Of a stretch of DNA of 18,949 bases, positions 7,900-14,962 are shown piece after piece. The DNA is from AP-15 sp036008325 (GTDB lineage Bacteria; Pseudomonadota; Alphaproteobacteria; ATCC43930; CGMCC-115725). The translations under genes were made by a program, and so were the position numbers. Every line of letters begins with the position of its first letter. The first letter of the stretch is position 1. The notes below the pieces were generated by a model. The model was not told the origin of the DNA. It did no database searches and saw only the letters and a program-made list of their open reading frames with translations. Where the stretch lies: NCBI GenBank assembly GCA_036008325.1, contig DASYNW010000210.1:1-18949 (forward strand). The letters are read 5' to 3'.

Positions 7900-9083
7900 C
7901 GCAAACCTACTGGTGCGTGGGCGCGCGCGGCGGCGTTGTGGCCCGACAGACGGGCCGCCATCTCCCGCGCCGTTCTGTCGTAATTGTAGACATCTTCCAG
8001 CGATTCAAGATTATCGGCCGGAATCGCCGCCAAGGTGCGCTCGACCGCCTCGACGATATCGAGGAACCCGATCCGGCCTTCGAGAAAGGCGTGGACCGCG
8101 GTCTCATTGGCGGCGTTGAGCACGGTGGGGGAGCCGCCGCCATGCAGCAGCGCCTGGCGCGCGACCCGCAGGGCGGGAAACCGGCGCTCGTCGGGCGGCT
8201 CGAATGTCAAACGTCCGATCGCCGCCAGGTCGAGCCGCTTGGTCGGGGTGGCGATGCGCCCAGGCCACGCCAGGGCATAGGCGATCGGGGTGCGCATGTC
8301 GGGCGAGCCGAGATGGGCGAGCACCGAACCATCGCGATAGCTGACCATGCTATGGATGATCGACTGCGGATGCACGACGATGTCGATGCGCTCGGACGGC
8401 ATCTGGAACAGGTGATAGGCCTCGATCACTTCGAGGCCCTTGTTCATCAGGGTGGCCGAGTCGACCGAGATTTTCGCGCCCATGCTCCAATTGGGATGAG
8501 CGACGGCCTGTTGCGGGGTAGCCCTGCGCATCTCCTCGACGCTGCGTTCGCGAAACGGGCCGCCGCTGCAGGTCAAGGTGACTTTCTCGATCCCCTCGAC
8601 CCGGTCGAAATCGAAGCATTGCCAGATCGCGTTGTGCTCGCTGTCGACCGGCAGCAAGGTGGCGCCCGATCGAGCCACCTCCTGCATGAACAGCGAACCG
8701 GCGCACACCAGAACCTCCTTGTTGGCGAGCGCCACGATGACGCCGCGCCGAATCGCCGCGAGGGTCGGCGCCAAACCGGCCGCGCCGACGATCCCGGCCA
8801 TGACCCACTCGGCCGGGCGCAGCGCTGCCTCGACCAGCGAGGCTGGCCCGCTGGCGGTCTCGATGCCGGTCCCGGCGAGCGCCTCCTTCAGCGCTCGGTA
8901 GCAGTCGGGATCGCCGATCGCAGCAAAGCGCGCGCCCAGGGTGCGGGCTTGCTCGGCCAGGCGCGCGGCGTTGCGGTTCGCGGTCAGCGCCTCGACTTCG
9001 AACGCATCGGGATTGCGCAGCAGCAGATCGACGGTGCTTTGCCCGACCGAGCCGGTCGAGCCGAGGATCGTCACGCGTCGCAT
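7896..9083 (-). CDS. dxr: 1-deoxy-D-xylulose 5-phosphate reductoisomerase Dxr (IspC)
   Basis: NADPH-dependent conversion of 1-deoxy-D-xylulose 5-phosphate to 2-C-methyl-D-erythritol 4-phosphate, the committed step of the MEP isoprenoid pathway, which supplies substrate for the neighbouring UppS. I start it at the ATG at 9083 (395 residues, normal length), which has GGAG 7 bases upstream and begins MRRVTILGSTGSVG, the nucleotide-binding motif. An in-frame ATG at 9125 would add 14 basic residues, without a ribosome binding site. Metal ligands are D147, E149 and E218 (in VDSEHN and NKGLEVIEA), with N214 and K215 for substrate binding. A 94-base gap separates it from cdsA, and it overlaps rseP by 4 bases. 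Confidence 0.97.
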   Translation of the reverse strand: MRRVTILGSTGSVGQSTVDLLLRNPDAFEVEALTANRNAARLAEQARTLGARFAAIGDPDCYRALKEALAGTGIETASGPASLVEAALRPAEWVMAGIVGAAGLAPTLAAIRRGVIVALANKEVLVCAGSLFMQEVARSGATLLPVDSEHNAIWQCFDFDRVEGIEKVTLTCSGGPFRERSVEEMRRATPQQAVAHPNWSMGAKISVDSATLMNKGLEVIEAYHLFQMPSERIDIVVHPQSIIHSMVSYRDGSVLAHLGSPDMRTPIAYALAWPGRIATPTKRLDLAAIGRLTFEPPDERRFPALRVARQALLHGGGSPTVLNAANETAVHAFLEGRIGFLDIVEAVERTLAAIPADNLESLEDVYNYDRTAREMAARLSGHNAAARAHAPVGLR

Positions 9084-9177
9084 CGGTTTACTCCGCGTTC
9101 GTCGCGTCGGCGGGGCTCGCGACATGGGCGGCCGGGAAGCGGCAACGCGCTGATCGACCTGGCCGCTGCCGATGGTC

Positions 9178-10041
9178 TCATCGCCACGCCAGGACGCTGT
9201 GACCCCCGATCAAGGTCAGCAACGCCACTGCCGGGATCGCCGCGAGCAGCCCGTCGAGACGATCGAGCAGCCCACCATGCCCAGGGATCAGGCCGCTCGA
9301 ATCCTTCACGCCGAACCTGCGTTTGGCTAACGACTCGGCAAGATCGCCGAACTGCGCGACAATCGCAAGGCCGGCGCTGACCAGCATCAAGGGCGCGGCC
9401 GAGGCGATCCCGAGCGCGAGCGCGGTCGCCCCGCCGGCGAGCGCTGCGCAGATCACGCCGCCGAGAAAACCGGACCAGGTTTTGCGGGGGCTCCAGCGCG
9501 GCGCCAGGCGCGGGCCGCCGAGGCTGCGTCCGATCGTATAGGCGCCGATATCGGTCGCCCACACCACCGCGAGCAGCCACAGCAGGGTCATCCGACCGCC
9601 GGTCTGCTGGCGCGCCAGCCACAACAGCGCGACGCAGGGCAAGCCGACCCAAAGCGCACCAAGCGCGGCCCAGCCGGGTTTCGCGCCGGCACTGCGATGC
9701 GCCGCCCAGAACACGAGCCCGGCGCCGGCGAGTGCCGCAGCCACGGCAAGCCCCGCGCCGCCGAGCGCCGCGATCGCGACCGCGGCAAGCACCACGGCGA
9801 CGAGCACAATTTCGACCGGCATCGCGTCGGCGGCCCAGCTCGACGCCGGCGGGCCAATCCGCCGGCGATGGCATAGCCGCCCCCATTCCCACGCCATCAC
9901 CGCGGCGGCGAGTGCCGTCAGCAGCGCCAGCCATGGCCCATCGAACCAGATCGCGGCGATCGGCAGCGGCGCCAGCGCCAGCGCCGAGAGCACCCGCAGA
10001 CGCAGCTGGCCGGGCTTGGCGCCGGCCAATTCGAGGCGCAC
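9178..10041 (-). CDS. cdsA: Phosphatidate cytidylyltransferase CdsA
   Basis: Makes CDP-diacylglycerol from phosphatidate and CTP, the branch-point precursor of all membrane phospholipids; integral inner-membrane enzyme. The full CTP-transferase signature is present at residues 237-263: SLAKRR, then KDSSGLIPGHGG, then DRLD. Several hydrophobic segments rich in Ala and Leu precede it. The open frame extends to 10212, but that part lies wholly over uppS and looks like shadow translation. I place the start at the GTG at 10041, 4 bases after the uppS stop, giving 287 residues, close to the family norm. A TTG at 10029 is a possible alternative. Confidence 0.92.
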   Translation of the reverse strand: MRLELAGAKPGQLRLRVLSALALAPLPIAAIWFDGPWLALLTALAAAVMAWEWGRLCHRRRIGPPASSWAADAMPVEIVLVAVVLAAVAIAALGGAGLAVAAALAGAGLVFWAAHRSAGAKPGWAALGALWVGLPCVALLWLARQQTGGRMTLLWLLAVVWATDIGAYTIGRSLGGPRLAPRWSPRKTWSGFLGGVICAALAGGATALALGIASAAPLMLVSAGLAIVAQFGDLAESLAKRRFGVKDSSGLIPGHGGLLDRLDGLLAAIPAVALLTLIGGHSVLAWR

Positions 10042-10045
10042 CGGT

Positions 10046-10789
10046 TCAGCGCGAGCCAACCCCGGCCCCGTAGCGGCGCTCGCGCCCGCAATACTCGTCG
10101 ATTGCCTGATCGAGATCGCTCTTGGCGAAATCGGGCCACAAGGTCTTGGTAAAGACGAGCTCGGAATAGGCACACTGCCAGAGCAGAAAGTTGCTGATCC
10201 GCTGCTCGCCACTGGTGCGGATCAACAGGTCGGGATCGGGCAGGCCCTCGGTGAACAGATGGCGGGCGAGGCAATCCTCGTCGATCGCGGCGGCGGCGAG
10301 ACTGCCGCTGGCCACCTGTGCGGCGATCGCCCGCACCGCGGCAACGATCTCGGCGCGCCCGCCATAGGACAGCGCCATCGTTAGGGTGATGGCGCAGTTG
10401 CCGCGGGTCAGCGCTTCGGCCTCCTCGATCAGGGAGATGATATCGGGGGCGAGACGGCCGATTTCGCCGATCACCTTTAGGCGGATGCCGTTGCGATGCA
10501 ATTCGGCGATCTCGCCGAACAGGTAATGGCGCAACAGCCCCATCAGGTCGTGGATCTCGGTCGACGGCCGCCGCCAGTTCTCCGACGAGAATCCGAACAG
10601 GGTCAAATAGCGGATGCCGAGGTCGCGCGCGCCGGCGACGGTGCGGCGCACAGCCTCGGCGCCGCGGCGATGGCCGGCGATCCGCGGCAGGCCGCGGGCC
10701 TGCGCCCAGCGCCCGTTGCCGTCCATGATGATTGCGACATGCCGCGGCAGCCTGCGCGGCGCGCCTTCGGCGCTGCTCGGAGCGGCCAT
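10046..10789 (-). CDS. uppS: Undecaprenyl (polyprenyl) diphosphate synthase UppS
   Basis: cis-Prenyltransferase that condenses isopentenyl diphosphate with farnesyl diphosphate to give the C55 carrier precursor for peptidoglycan and other envelope polymers. The 247-residue product carries the catalytic MDGNGRWA motif (D23, E. coli D26), FGFSSENWRRP at residues 65-75, and the IPP-binding signature RTSGEQRISN at 191-200 with E210 (E. coli R194, R200 and E213 region). The ATG at 10789 shares one base with the frr stop (TGATG), implying coupling. Confidence 0.97.
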   Translation of the reverse strand: MAAPSSAEGAPRRLPRHVAIIMDGNGRWAQARGLPRIAGHRRGAEAVRRTVAGARDLGIRYLTLFGFSSENWRRPSTEIHDLMGLLRHYLFGEIAELHRNGIRLKVIGEIGRLAPDIISLIEEAEALTRGNCAITLTMALSYGGRAEIVAAVRAIAAQVASGSLAAAAIDEDCLARHLFTEGLPDPDLLIRTSGEQRISNFLLWQCAYSELVFTKTLWPDFAKSDLDQAIDEYCGRERRYGAGVGSR

Positions 10790-11349
10790 CAGACCTGCAA
10801 GATCTCCCTGTCCTTCTGCGCCAAGGTCTCGTCGATGCGCCGGATCGCGTCGTCGGTCAGGTGCTGGACCTCCTGCTGCAGCTTGCGCTGCTGATCCTGC
10901 GAGATCACGCTGTCCTTCTCCTGGCGGCGCAATGCCTCGATGCCGTCGCGGCGAACGTTGCGCACCGAGACGCGGGCCTGCTCGGCATATTTGGCGGCAA
11001 CCCTAGTCAATTCGCGCCGCCGCTCCTCGTTCAGGTCGGGGATCGGGACGCGGATCACCTGCCCTTCGGTCTGCGGGTTGAGCCCGAGACCCGATTCGCG
11101 GATCGCCTTGTCGACCGCCTTGACCATCGCGCGATCCCATACCTGCACCGTAATCATCCGCGGCTCGGGCACGCTGACATTGGCCAGCTGGTTGATCGGC
11201 ATGGTGCCCCCATAGGCAGCAACGGCGACCGGCTCGAGCAGGCTTGCCGAGGCCCGCCCGGTGCGCAACCCGCCGAATTCCTTGCGCAGCACGTCGAGGG
11301 CGCCGTCCATGCGGCGGCCGAGATCCTTCAGCAGCGAGTCTTCGGGCAT
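10789..11349 (-). CDS. frr: Ribosome recycling factor
   Basis: With EF-G, splits post-termination ribosomes. The 186-residue product is the usual length (185 in E. coli) and covers the family end to end: GLRTGRAS at residues 27-34, the hinge and domain II region VPIPDLNEERR near 101-111, and the rRNA-contacting RNVRRD at 130-135. The ATG at 11349 is preceded by GGGAGTGAG, a good ribosome binding site. That site lies directly after the 20-bp tandem array separating frr from pyrH, so array length changes would alter the spacer and leave the binding site intact. Confidence 0.98.
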   Translation of the reverse strand: MPEDSLLKDLGRRMDGALDVLRKEFGGLRTGRASASLLEPVAVAAYGGTMPINQLANVSVPEPRMITVQVWDRAMVKAVDKAIRESGLGLNPQTEGQVIRVPIPDLNEERRRELTRVAAKYAEQARVSVRNVRRDGIEALRRQEKDSVISQDQQRKLQQEVQHLTDDAIRRIDETLAQKDREILQV

Positions 11350-11360
11350 GGTCTCACTCC

Positions 11361-11510
11361 CGGTCGATGACTAACTTTCCGCGTCGATGACTAACTTTCC
11401 GCGTCGATGCCTAATCTTCCGCGTCGATGCCTAATCTTCCGCGTCGATGCCTAATCTTCTGCGTCGATGCCTAATCTTCCGCGTCGATGCCTAATCTTCC
11501 GCGTTGATGA
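11361..11510. repeat. Tandem array of a 20-bp unit between pyrH and frr
   Basis: Seven contiguous 20-bp copies (11361-11500) are followed by a 10-base partial copy (11501-11510). The common unit on the plus strand is GCGTCGATGCCTAATCTTCC. The copies at 11401, 11421, 11461 and 11481 are identical, and 11441 differs only in its last base. The two copies nearest frr (11361, 11381) share a variant with GACTAACTTTCC. On the transcribed (minus) strand each main unit reads GACGCGGAAGATTAG, almost the same as the last codons and stop of pyrH (AAC GCG GAA GAT TAG), and the pyrH stop at 11491-11493 is inside the array. The array probably arose by repeated duplication of the pyrH 3' end. Confidence 0.95.
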
Positions 11511-12231
11511 TCGTGTAGCGCCCCTCGCCGCGCACAACCCGTGCGAACCCGCCGTTTTCGAAAATCGAAAACACCAGGATCGGGATATGGCTGTCCCGCG
11601 CCAGCGCCACGGCCGAGGCGTCCATCACCCGCAGATCGCGGGCCAGCACTTCACGGTAACCCAGCCGTTCAAAGCGGACCGCGCCCGGGACGCGGAAGGG
11701 ATCGGCATCGTAGACGCCATCCACCTTGGTCGCCTTCAGGAGCGCGTCGCAGCCCATCTCCGACGCGCGCAGAGCCGCCGCCGTGTCGGTGGTGAAGAAC
11801 GGGTTGCCGGTGCCGGCGGCGAAGACCACCACCCGCTTTTTTTCCAGGTGACGCAACGCCCGGCGCCGGATATAGGGCTCGCACACCGCCTGCATCGAAA
11901 TCGCCGATTGGACCCGCGTCGTCACGTTGCGCTGCTCGAGCGCGTTCTGGACGGCCAGCGAATTTATCACCGTCGCCAGCATGCCCATGTAATCGGCCGA
12001 GGCGCGCTCCATCCCGGCGGCGGCCCCCGATATGCCGCGAAAGATGTTGCCGCCGCCGATCACCATGCACAACTCGACGCCGAGCGCGTGCACCGATCGG
12101 ATTTCGTCGGCGATGCGGGAGACGACCTCGGGATCGAGGCCGCCTTCGCGCGCGCCCATGAGCGCCTCGCCCGAGATTTTCAGAAGAACGCGGCGATACC
12201 TCAGATCGGCTGCCATCCGGCCCACGCTCAC
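11491..12231 (-). CDS. pyrH: UMP kinase PyrH
   Basis: Phosphorylates UMP to UDP; an amino-acid-kinase-fold hexamer regulated by GTP and UTP in bacteria. The product shows LLKISGEALMG (residues 16-26), the phosphate-binding GGGNIFRG (59-66), the uridylate-binding TGNPFFTTDTAAALRA (141-156) and KVDGVYDADP (169-178). The start is uncertain: a GTG at 12231 gives 246 residues, while an in-frame ATG at 12216 gives 241, closer to the usual length; neither has a strong ribosome binding site. The last five residues and stop lie in the 20-bp tandem array, so the C-terminus NAED is repeated in non-coding form downstream. Position between tsf and frr is conserved. Confidence 0.96.
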   Translation of the reverse strand: MSVGRMAADLRYRRVLLKISGEALMGAREGGLDPEVVSRIADEIRSVHALGVELCMVIGGGNIFRGISGAAAGMERASADYMGMLATVINSLAVQNALEQRNVTTRVQSAISMQAVCEPYIRRRALRHLEKKRVVVFAAGTGNPFFTTDTAAALRASEMGCDALLKATKVDGVYDADPFRVPGAVRFERLGYREVLARDLRVMDASAVALARDSHIPILVFSIFENGGFARVVRGEGRYTIINAED

Positions 12232-12291
12232 CCGCTTGCCCGCCCCGACGAAGCCCGCAGCCCAGGACGGCCGGCACGACGAGTATACACC

Positions 12292-12316
12292 AAACCTGCG
12301 GCAACGTCGCAGGCTT
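12292..12316 (-). other. Stem-loop in the tsf-pyrH spacer (possible attenuator)
   Basis: On the transcribed strand AAGCCTGCG and CGCAGGTTT can pair over 9 bp (one G-U pair) around a 7-base loop, about 45 bases after the tsf stop. Only three U residues follow directly, so it is weak as an intrinsic terminator. It could cause partial termination or protect the 3' end of an rpsB-tsf message. A TATACT hexamer (12282-12287) follows 4 bases later, but I found no -35 box at a normal distance. Confidence 0.35.
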
Positions 12317-12332
12317 TGCAGCGAACCTTCAG

Positions 12333-12351
12333 GGCCAGAATTAATTCGGCC
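12333..12351. repeat. AT-core palindrome just after tsf
   Basis: The 19-base sequence is GGCC, one extra A, GAATTAATTC, then GGCC. It is self-complementary except for the extra base. In RNA it could form a 7-bp hairpin with a UUAA loop. It lies 9 bases beyond the tsf stop and its AT-rich core stands out in this GC-rich DNA. It may be a protein-binding site or an mRNA end structure; no function can be read directly. Confidence 0.4.
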
Positions 12352-12360
12352 TCGGCCGGA

Positions 12361-13290
12361 TCAGTGCTCCAGCTGCGCCGCCACCTCGGCGGCAAAATCG
12401 GGGCGCGGGCGCTCGATCCCCTCGCCCAGCGCGAAGCGGGCGAACCCGCTGATGGAGATCGGCGCGCCTGTGGTTTTGGCGGCGTTCTCGACCACTTTCG
12501 CGATTGTCGTCTCCTGGTCGACCACAAAGATCTGCTCGAGCAACACGACCTCCTCGTAGAACTTGCGAAGCCGCCCGTCGACCATCCTCTCGATAATCCC
12601 TTCGGCCTTGCCGCTGGCGCGCGCCTGCTCGCGCAGCACCTCGCGCTCGCGCTCCAGCGCCGAAGCCGGCACCGAGCCGGTGTCGAGATAGAGTGGGTTC
12701 GCCGCCGCGACATGCATCGCCAGCTGCTTTCCGAGCTCCGCCAGGCGATCGAGCGGCACGCTCGACTCGAGCGCCACGATCACGCCGATCTTGCCGAGCC
12801 CCGCAGCCAGCGTATTGTGCATGTAGGAGAATACCCCGCCCTGCCCGACCGCCAGCCGCGTCGATCGGCGCAGCACCAGGTTTTCGCCGATCGTCGAAAT
12901 CAGATAGGTCAGCTCGGCCTCGACCGTGCGCCCCGAGCCTGGATACGGGGTCCGGATCAGCGCTGCGATTTCGCCGTCGCCGCCGACCGCAAGCTCGCTG
13001 ACCGTCTGCACGAAACTCTGAAAAGCCTGGTTGCGAGCGACGAAATCGGTCTCCGAATTGACCTCGACGAGGGCACCGGCGGCGCCGCGCACGGCAGCGC
13101 CGATCAATCCTTCGGCGGCGACCCGTCCAGCCTTCTTGGCGGCGGCGGACAGCCCCTTCTTGCGCAGCCAGTCGACCGCCGCTTCGACATCCCCACCGCT
13201 GTCGCCGAGCGCCCTTTTGCAATCCATCATGCCGGCGCCGGTCTTGTCGCGCAGCTCCTTGACCAGCGCCGCGGTCACCTCGGCCATCAT
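12361..13290 (-). CDS. tsf: Translation elongation factor Ts
   Basis: Nucleotide exchange factor for EF-Tu. The 309-residue product has the N-terminal UBA-like domain with LRDKTGAGMMDCKRAL (residues 13-28), the EF-Tu-contacting TDFVARN (81-87) and the two-subdomain core, with a C-terminal segment as usual for alphaproteobacteria. It starts with two consecutive ATG codons (13290 and 13287), with AAAGGGTG a few bases upstream. It is preceded by rpsB at a 75-base spacing, the near-universal rpsB-tsf pair. Confidence 0.98.
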   Translation of the reverse strand: MMAEVTAALVKELRDKTGAGMMDCKRALGDSGGDVEAAVDWLRKKGLSAAAKKAGRVAAEGLIGAAVRGAAGALVEVNSETDFVARNQAFQSFVQTVSELAVGGDGEIAALIRTPYPGSGRTVEAELTYLISTIGENLVLRRSTRLAVGQGGVFSYMHNTLAAGLGKIGVIVALESSVPLDRLAELGKQLAMHVAAANPLYLDTGSVPASALEREREVLREQARASGKAEGIIERMVDGRLRKFYEEVVLLEQIFVVDQETTIAKVVENAAKTTGAPISISGFARFALGEGIERPRPDFAAEVAAQLEH

Positions 13291-13307
13291 CGCACCCTTT
13301 CGTTTTC

Positions 13308-13330
13308 GCCGCCCGCCAACCGTGGGCGGC
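13308..13330 (-). other. GC-rich hairpin between rpsB and tsf
   Basis: GCCGCCC (13308-13314) and GGGCGGC (13324-13330) form a perfect 7-bp stem with a 9-base loop in the 75-base spacer, about 35 bases after the rpsB stop and just before the tsf ribosome binding site. No U tract follows, so full termination is unlikely. It could lower or stabilise the tsf part of the message. Confidence 0.4.
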
Positions 13331-13365
13331 AGCTCAACTCGGCGCGGCCCTCGGCCGGCCGCGGT

Positions 13366-14220
13366 TCAAGCTTGGGCCGCAACCGCATCGGCCTCGGCCG
13401 GTTCGCCCGCCGCGGGCGGCACGGCCGCTTCGGCGTCCCCGGCCGGAACGGCGAACTCCTCGGCCGTCTCCCGGGACAACCGGTCGACGGCAGGCTCGGC
13501 GCGGGCTCCAATATCGACGCCCGAGGCCGCGAGCTCGGCCTGGAGCCCATCGAGAACGGCATTCGACACCAGGTCGCAATAGAGGTGGATCGCCCGCATC
13601 GCATCGTCGTTCCCCGGGATCGGATAGGCGATCCCCTCGGGCGATGAATTCGAATCGAGAATGGCGACGACCGGCAGATGGAGCGTATTGGCCTCGGCAA
13701 CCGCGATCGCTTCCTTGTTGGTGTCGATGACGAACAGGATATCGGGCAGGCCGCCCATCTCCTTGATGCCGCCGAGCGCGCGTTCGAGCTTGTCGCGGTG
13801 GCGGGTCAGCTCCAACAGCTCGCGCTTGGTCAGTCCGCCCTGTTCGTTGGCGATCCGCTCGTCCAGTTCGCGCAGCCGGCGGATCGATTGCGACATCGTC
13901 TTGAAGTTGGTCAGCATGCCGCCTAGCCAACGGTAGTTGACGTAGTACTGGCCGCAGCGCTTGGCGGCTTCGGCGACCGGCTCCTGCGCCTGGCGCTTGG
14001 TGCCGACCATCAGAACCCGCCCGCCGCCGGCAACGACGTCGCGGATCGCCTGCAGCCCCTGGTGCAGCATCGGCGCGGTCTGCTCGAGATCGATGATGTG
14101 AACGCCGTTGCGCACGCCGAAGATGTAAGGCGACATTTTCGGGTTCCAGCGCCGCGTATGATGGCCGAAATGCACTCCGGCTTCGAGCAGCTGACGCAAG
14201 GTATAGGTCGGCAAAGCCAT
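13366..14220 (-). CDS. rpsB: 30S ribosomal protein S2
   Basis: Structural protein of the small ribosomal subunit. I start it at the ATG at 14220 (284 residues), which begins MALPTYTLRQLLEAGVHFGH, the conserved S2 N-terminus, and has AAGGA 6 bases upstream. The open frame continues to an ATG at 14274, but those 18 extra residues have no ribosome binding site and lie in a predicted leader hairpin. RRWNPKMSPYIFG and PDILFVIDTNKE are typical S2 segments. The last 50 or so residues are an acidic Ala/Glu/Pro-rich tail, as in many alphaproteobacterial S2 proteins. First gene of the long minus-strand series. Confidence 0.98.
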   Translation of the reverse strand: MALPTYTLRQLLEAGVHFGHHTRRWNPKMSPYIFGVRNGVHIIDLEQTAPMLHQGLQAIRDVVAGGGRVLMVGTKRQAQEPVAEAAKRCGQYYVNYRWLGGMLTNFKTMSQSIRRLRELDERIANEQGGLTKRELLELTRHRDKLERALGGIKEMGGLPDILFVIDTNKEAIAVAEANTLHLPVVAILDSNSSPEGIAYPIPGNDDAMRAIHLYCDLVSNAVLDGLQAELAASGVDIGARAEPAVDRLSRETAEEFAVPAGDAEAAVPPAAGEPAEADAVAAQA

Positions 14221-14257
14221 GACAATTCCTTTTCCGGTTGAGCCGCCGCAGGAGAAA

Positions 14258-14282
14258 TCGGTACCCGCAACCATGGGACCGA
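14258..14282 (-). promoter_or_regulatory. Stem-loop in the rpsB leader (possible S2 autoregulatory site)
   Basis: On the transcribed strand TCGGTCCC pairs with GGGTACCGA (8 bp, one bulged base) around an 8-base loop, ending about 38 bases before the rpsB start. Ribosomal protein S2 is known to repress its own mRNA leader in other bacteria. Whether this hairpin is such a site is inference; I did not match it to a known leader model. Confidence 0.3.
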
Positions 14283-14353
14283 CACCGGAGCGGGTCGCGC
14301 GCGGGAACGCCGCGCGGCAGCAACCGCAGCCCTGCGTGAGGTATCGAACGGCG

Positions 14354-14384
14354 ATTACTTACGGTGCACGCGCCCTTTTGACAA
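14354..14384 (-). promoter_or_regulatory. Candidate promoter for the rpsB series
   Basis: On the minus strand a TTGTCA box (14379-14384, five of six matches to TTGACA) is followed by TAAGTA after 17 bases or AGTAAT (14354-14359) after 19 bases. It would give a leader of about 130 bases upstream of rpsB. The -10 match is weak, but this is the best candidate in the spacer and it lies in a locally AT-richer patch. Confidence 0.35.
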
Positions 14385-14511
14385 GGCCGATGCGGGATCG
14401 CGCAATCACGATCGAGCCTCGACCCCGATAAAACGAGCGAGACATTCTTGCATGGCTGCGATACAATTCGTGCGGGGCTCTGGAAGAGAGCGTCTGGGAA
14501 GCGCGGGTCAT

Positions 14512-14545
14512 GGCATCGCCGGTTGCGCGTGCGGCCGGCGATGCC
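14512..14545. repeat. Perfect 11-bp inverted repeat
   Basis: GGCATCGCCGG (14512-14522) and CCGGCGATGCC (14535-14545) are exact reverse complements around a 12-base loop. As plus-strand RNA the stem can extend to 13 bp with one G-U and one A-U pair. There is no U tract on either side, so it is not an obvious terminator. It lies about 290 bases upstream of the rpsB start and about 420 bases before the kinase leader frame. Confidence 0.6.
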
Positions 14546-14738
14546 GTCGGACCCGAAGATAGCGGCCGGCAGAGCGGCGCACGGTCGATCGGCGCAATGT
14601 GCCCGACGCTCTGATATCGCCGGCGCGATCCAGCGTTCCGGAGGTCCCGGGGCCCGCGCCCCCGACGAGCGACCCAGCCCCTCGCCGGCGTGCAGGCAAC
14701 GCCGGGCACGGCATCCTTCCGGGCGTCTGGTTCCGGAG

Positions 14739-14758
14739 CCCTCTGATCGGCCAGAGGG
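14739..14758. other. 7-bp stem-loop in the divergent spacer
   Basis: CCCTCTG (14739-14745) and CAGAGGG (14752-14758) pair perfectly around a 6-base loop. No poly-U follows. It could be an operator-like palindrome or part of the kinase leader; function unknown. Confidence 0.4.
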
Positions 14759-14948
14759 GCGATTGTCCGACCGACACAGACGCCCTGGCGGCAGCGGCAG
14801 CCGGGCGGATGAGTATCGCCGGTATGCTCGGGAAATATTAACCGCACCCCACTAGCGTCAAGACGCATCTCGGTAACACGCAGCTCGGCGCGGATCGTAG
14901 GCGCGGCCACGGCGTCCAAAGCCGGGCCCGCACTGGCAATCGCGATCC

Positions 14949-14955
14949 AAGGAGG
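14949..14955 (+). promoter_or_regulatory. Strong Shine-Dalgarno sequence AAGGAGG before the kinase leader frame
   Basis: AAGGAGG is a full match to the core anti-Shine-Dalgarno complement and lies 7 bases before the ATG at 14963. It is one of the strongest ribosome binding sites in the window, while the kinase frame itself (GTG at 15045, ATG at 15081) has none of this quality. It therefore decides how the kinase start should be read. Confidence 0.75.
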
Positions 14956-14962
14956 CGAAGCG

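Larger units (their letters stand above)
14400..14948. other. Long non-coding part of the rpsB/kinase divergent spacer
   Basis: No convincing gene on either strand. Open frames here are Arg/Pro/Ala-rich high-GC shadows without ribosome binding sites. Structure seen: a perfect 11-bp inverted repeat at 14512-14545, a 7-bp stem-loop at 14739-14758, and an AT-richer patch near 14831-14841 that could hold a kinase promoter. No tRNA, CRISPR or insertion sequence ends were recognised. Confidence 0.5.

Noticed and set aside
7890..9380. 496-codon plus-strand open frame opposite dxr and the end of cdsA
   Set aside because: Antisense to a full-length Dxr with all catalytic residues. No family features and no ribosome binding site.
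10042..10212. 57-codon N-terminal extension of CdsA
   Set aside because: Entirely over uppS, Ser/Pro-rich without family similarity; the GTG at 10041 right after the uppS stop is a better start.
11361..11510. CRISPR-like regular repeats
   Set aside because: Units are directly adjacent at 20-bp spacing with no spacers, and no cas genes are present; it is a simple tandem array.
12282..12287. TATACT as a pyrH promoter -10 box
   Set aside because: No -35-like hexamer at 16-18 bases upstream; the nearest TTGCCG is only 11 bases away and lies inside a hairpin.
11467..13647. 726-codon open frame on the plus strand, antisense to pyrH, tsf and rpsB
   Set aside because: It lies opposite three certain genes. 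High third-position GC in those genes removes stop codons from the opposite strand, and the translation has no recognisable domain and is rich in His, Arg and Asp, typical of such shadows.
14599..14841. 80-codon plus-strand frame with GTG start
   Set aside because: No ribosome binding site, no recognisable family, and composition matches the other shadow frames.
14838..14843. TTAACC as a CtrA half-site near the kinase
   Set aside because: Only one half of the TTAA-N7-TTAA pattern is present, which is expected by chance.
14448..14855. 135-codon plus-strand frame ending in ADEYRRYAREILTAPH, slightly like the start of some small alphaproteobacterial proteins
   Set aside because: The resemblance covers about 12 residues at the wrong end of the frame, and the rest is low-complexity shadow translation.
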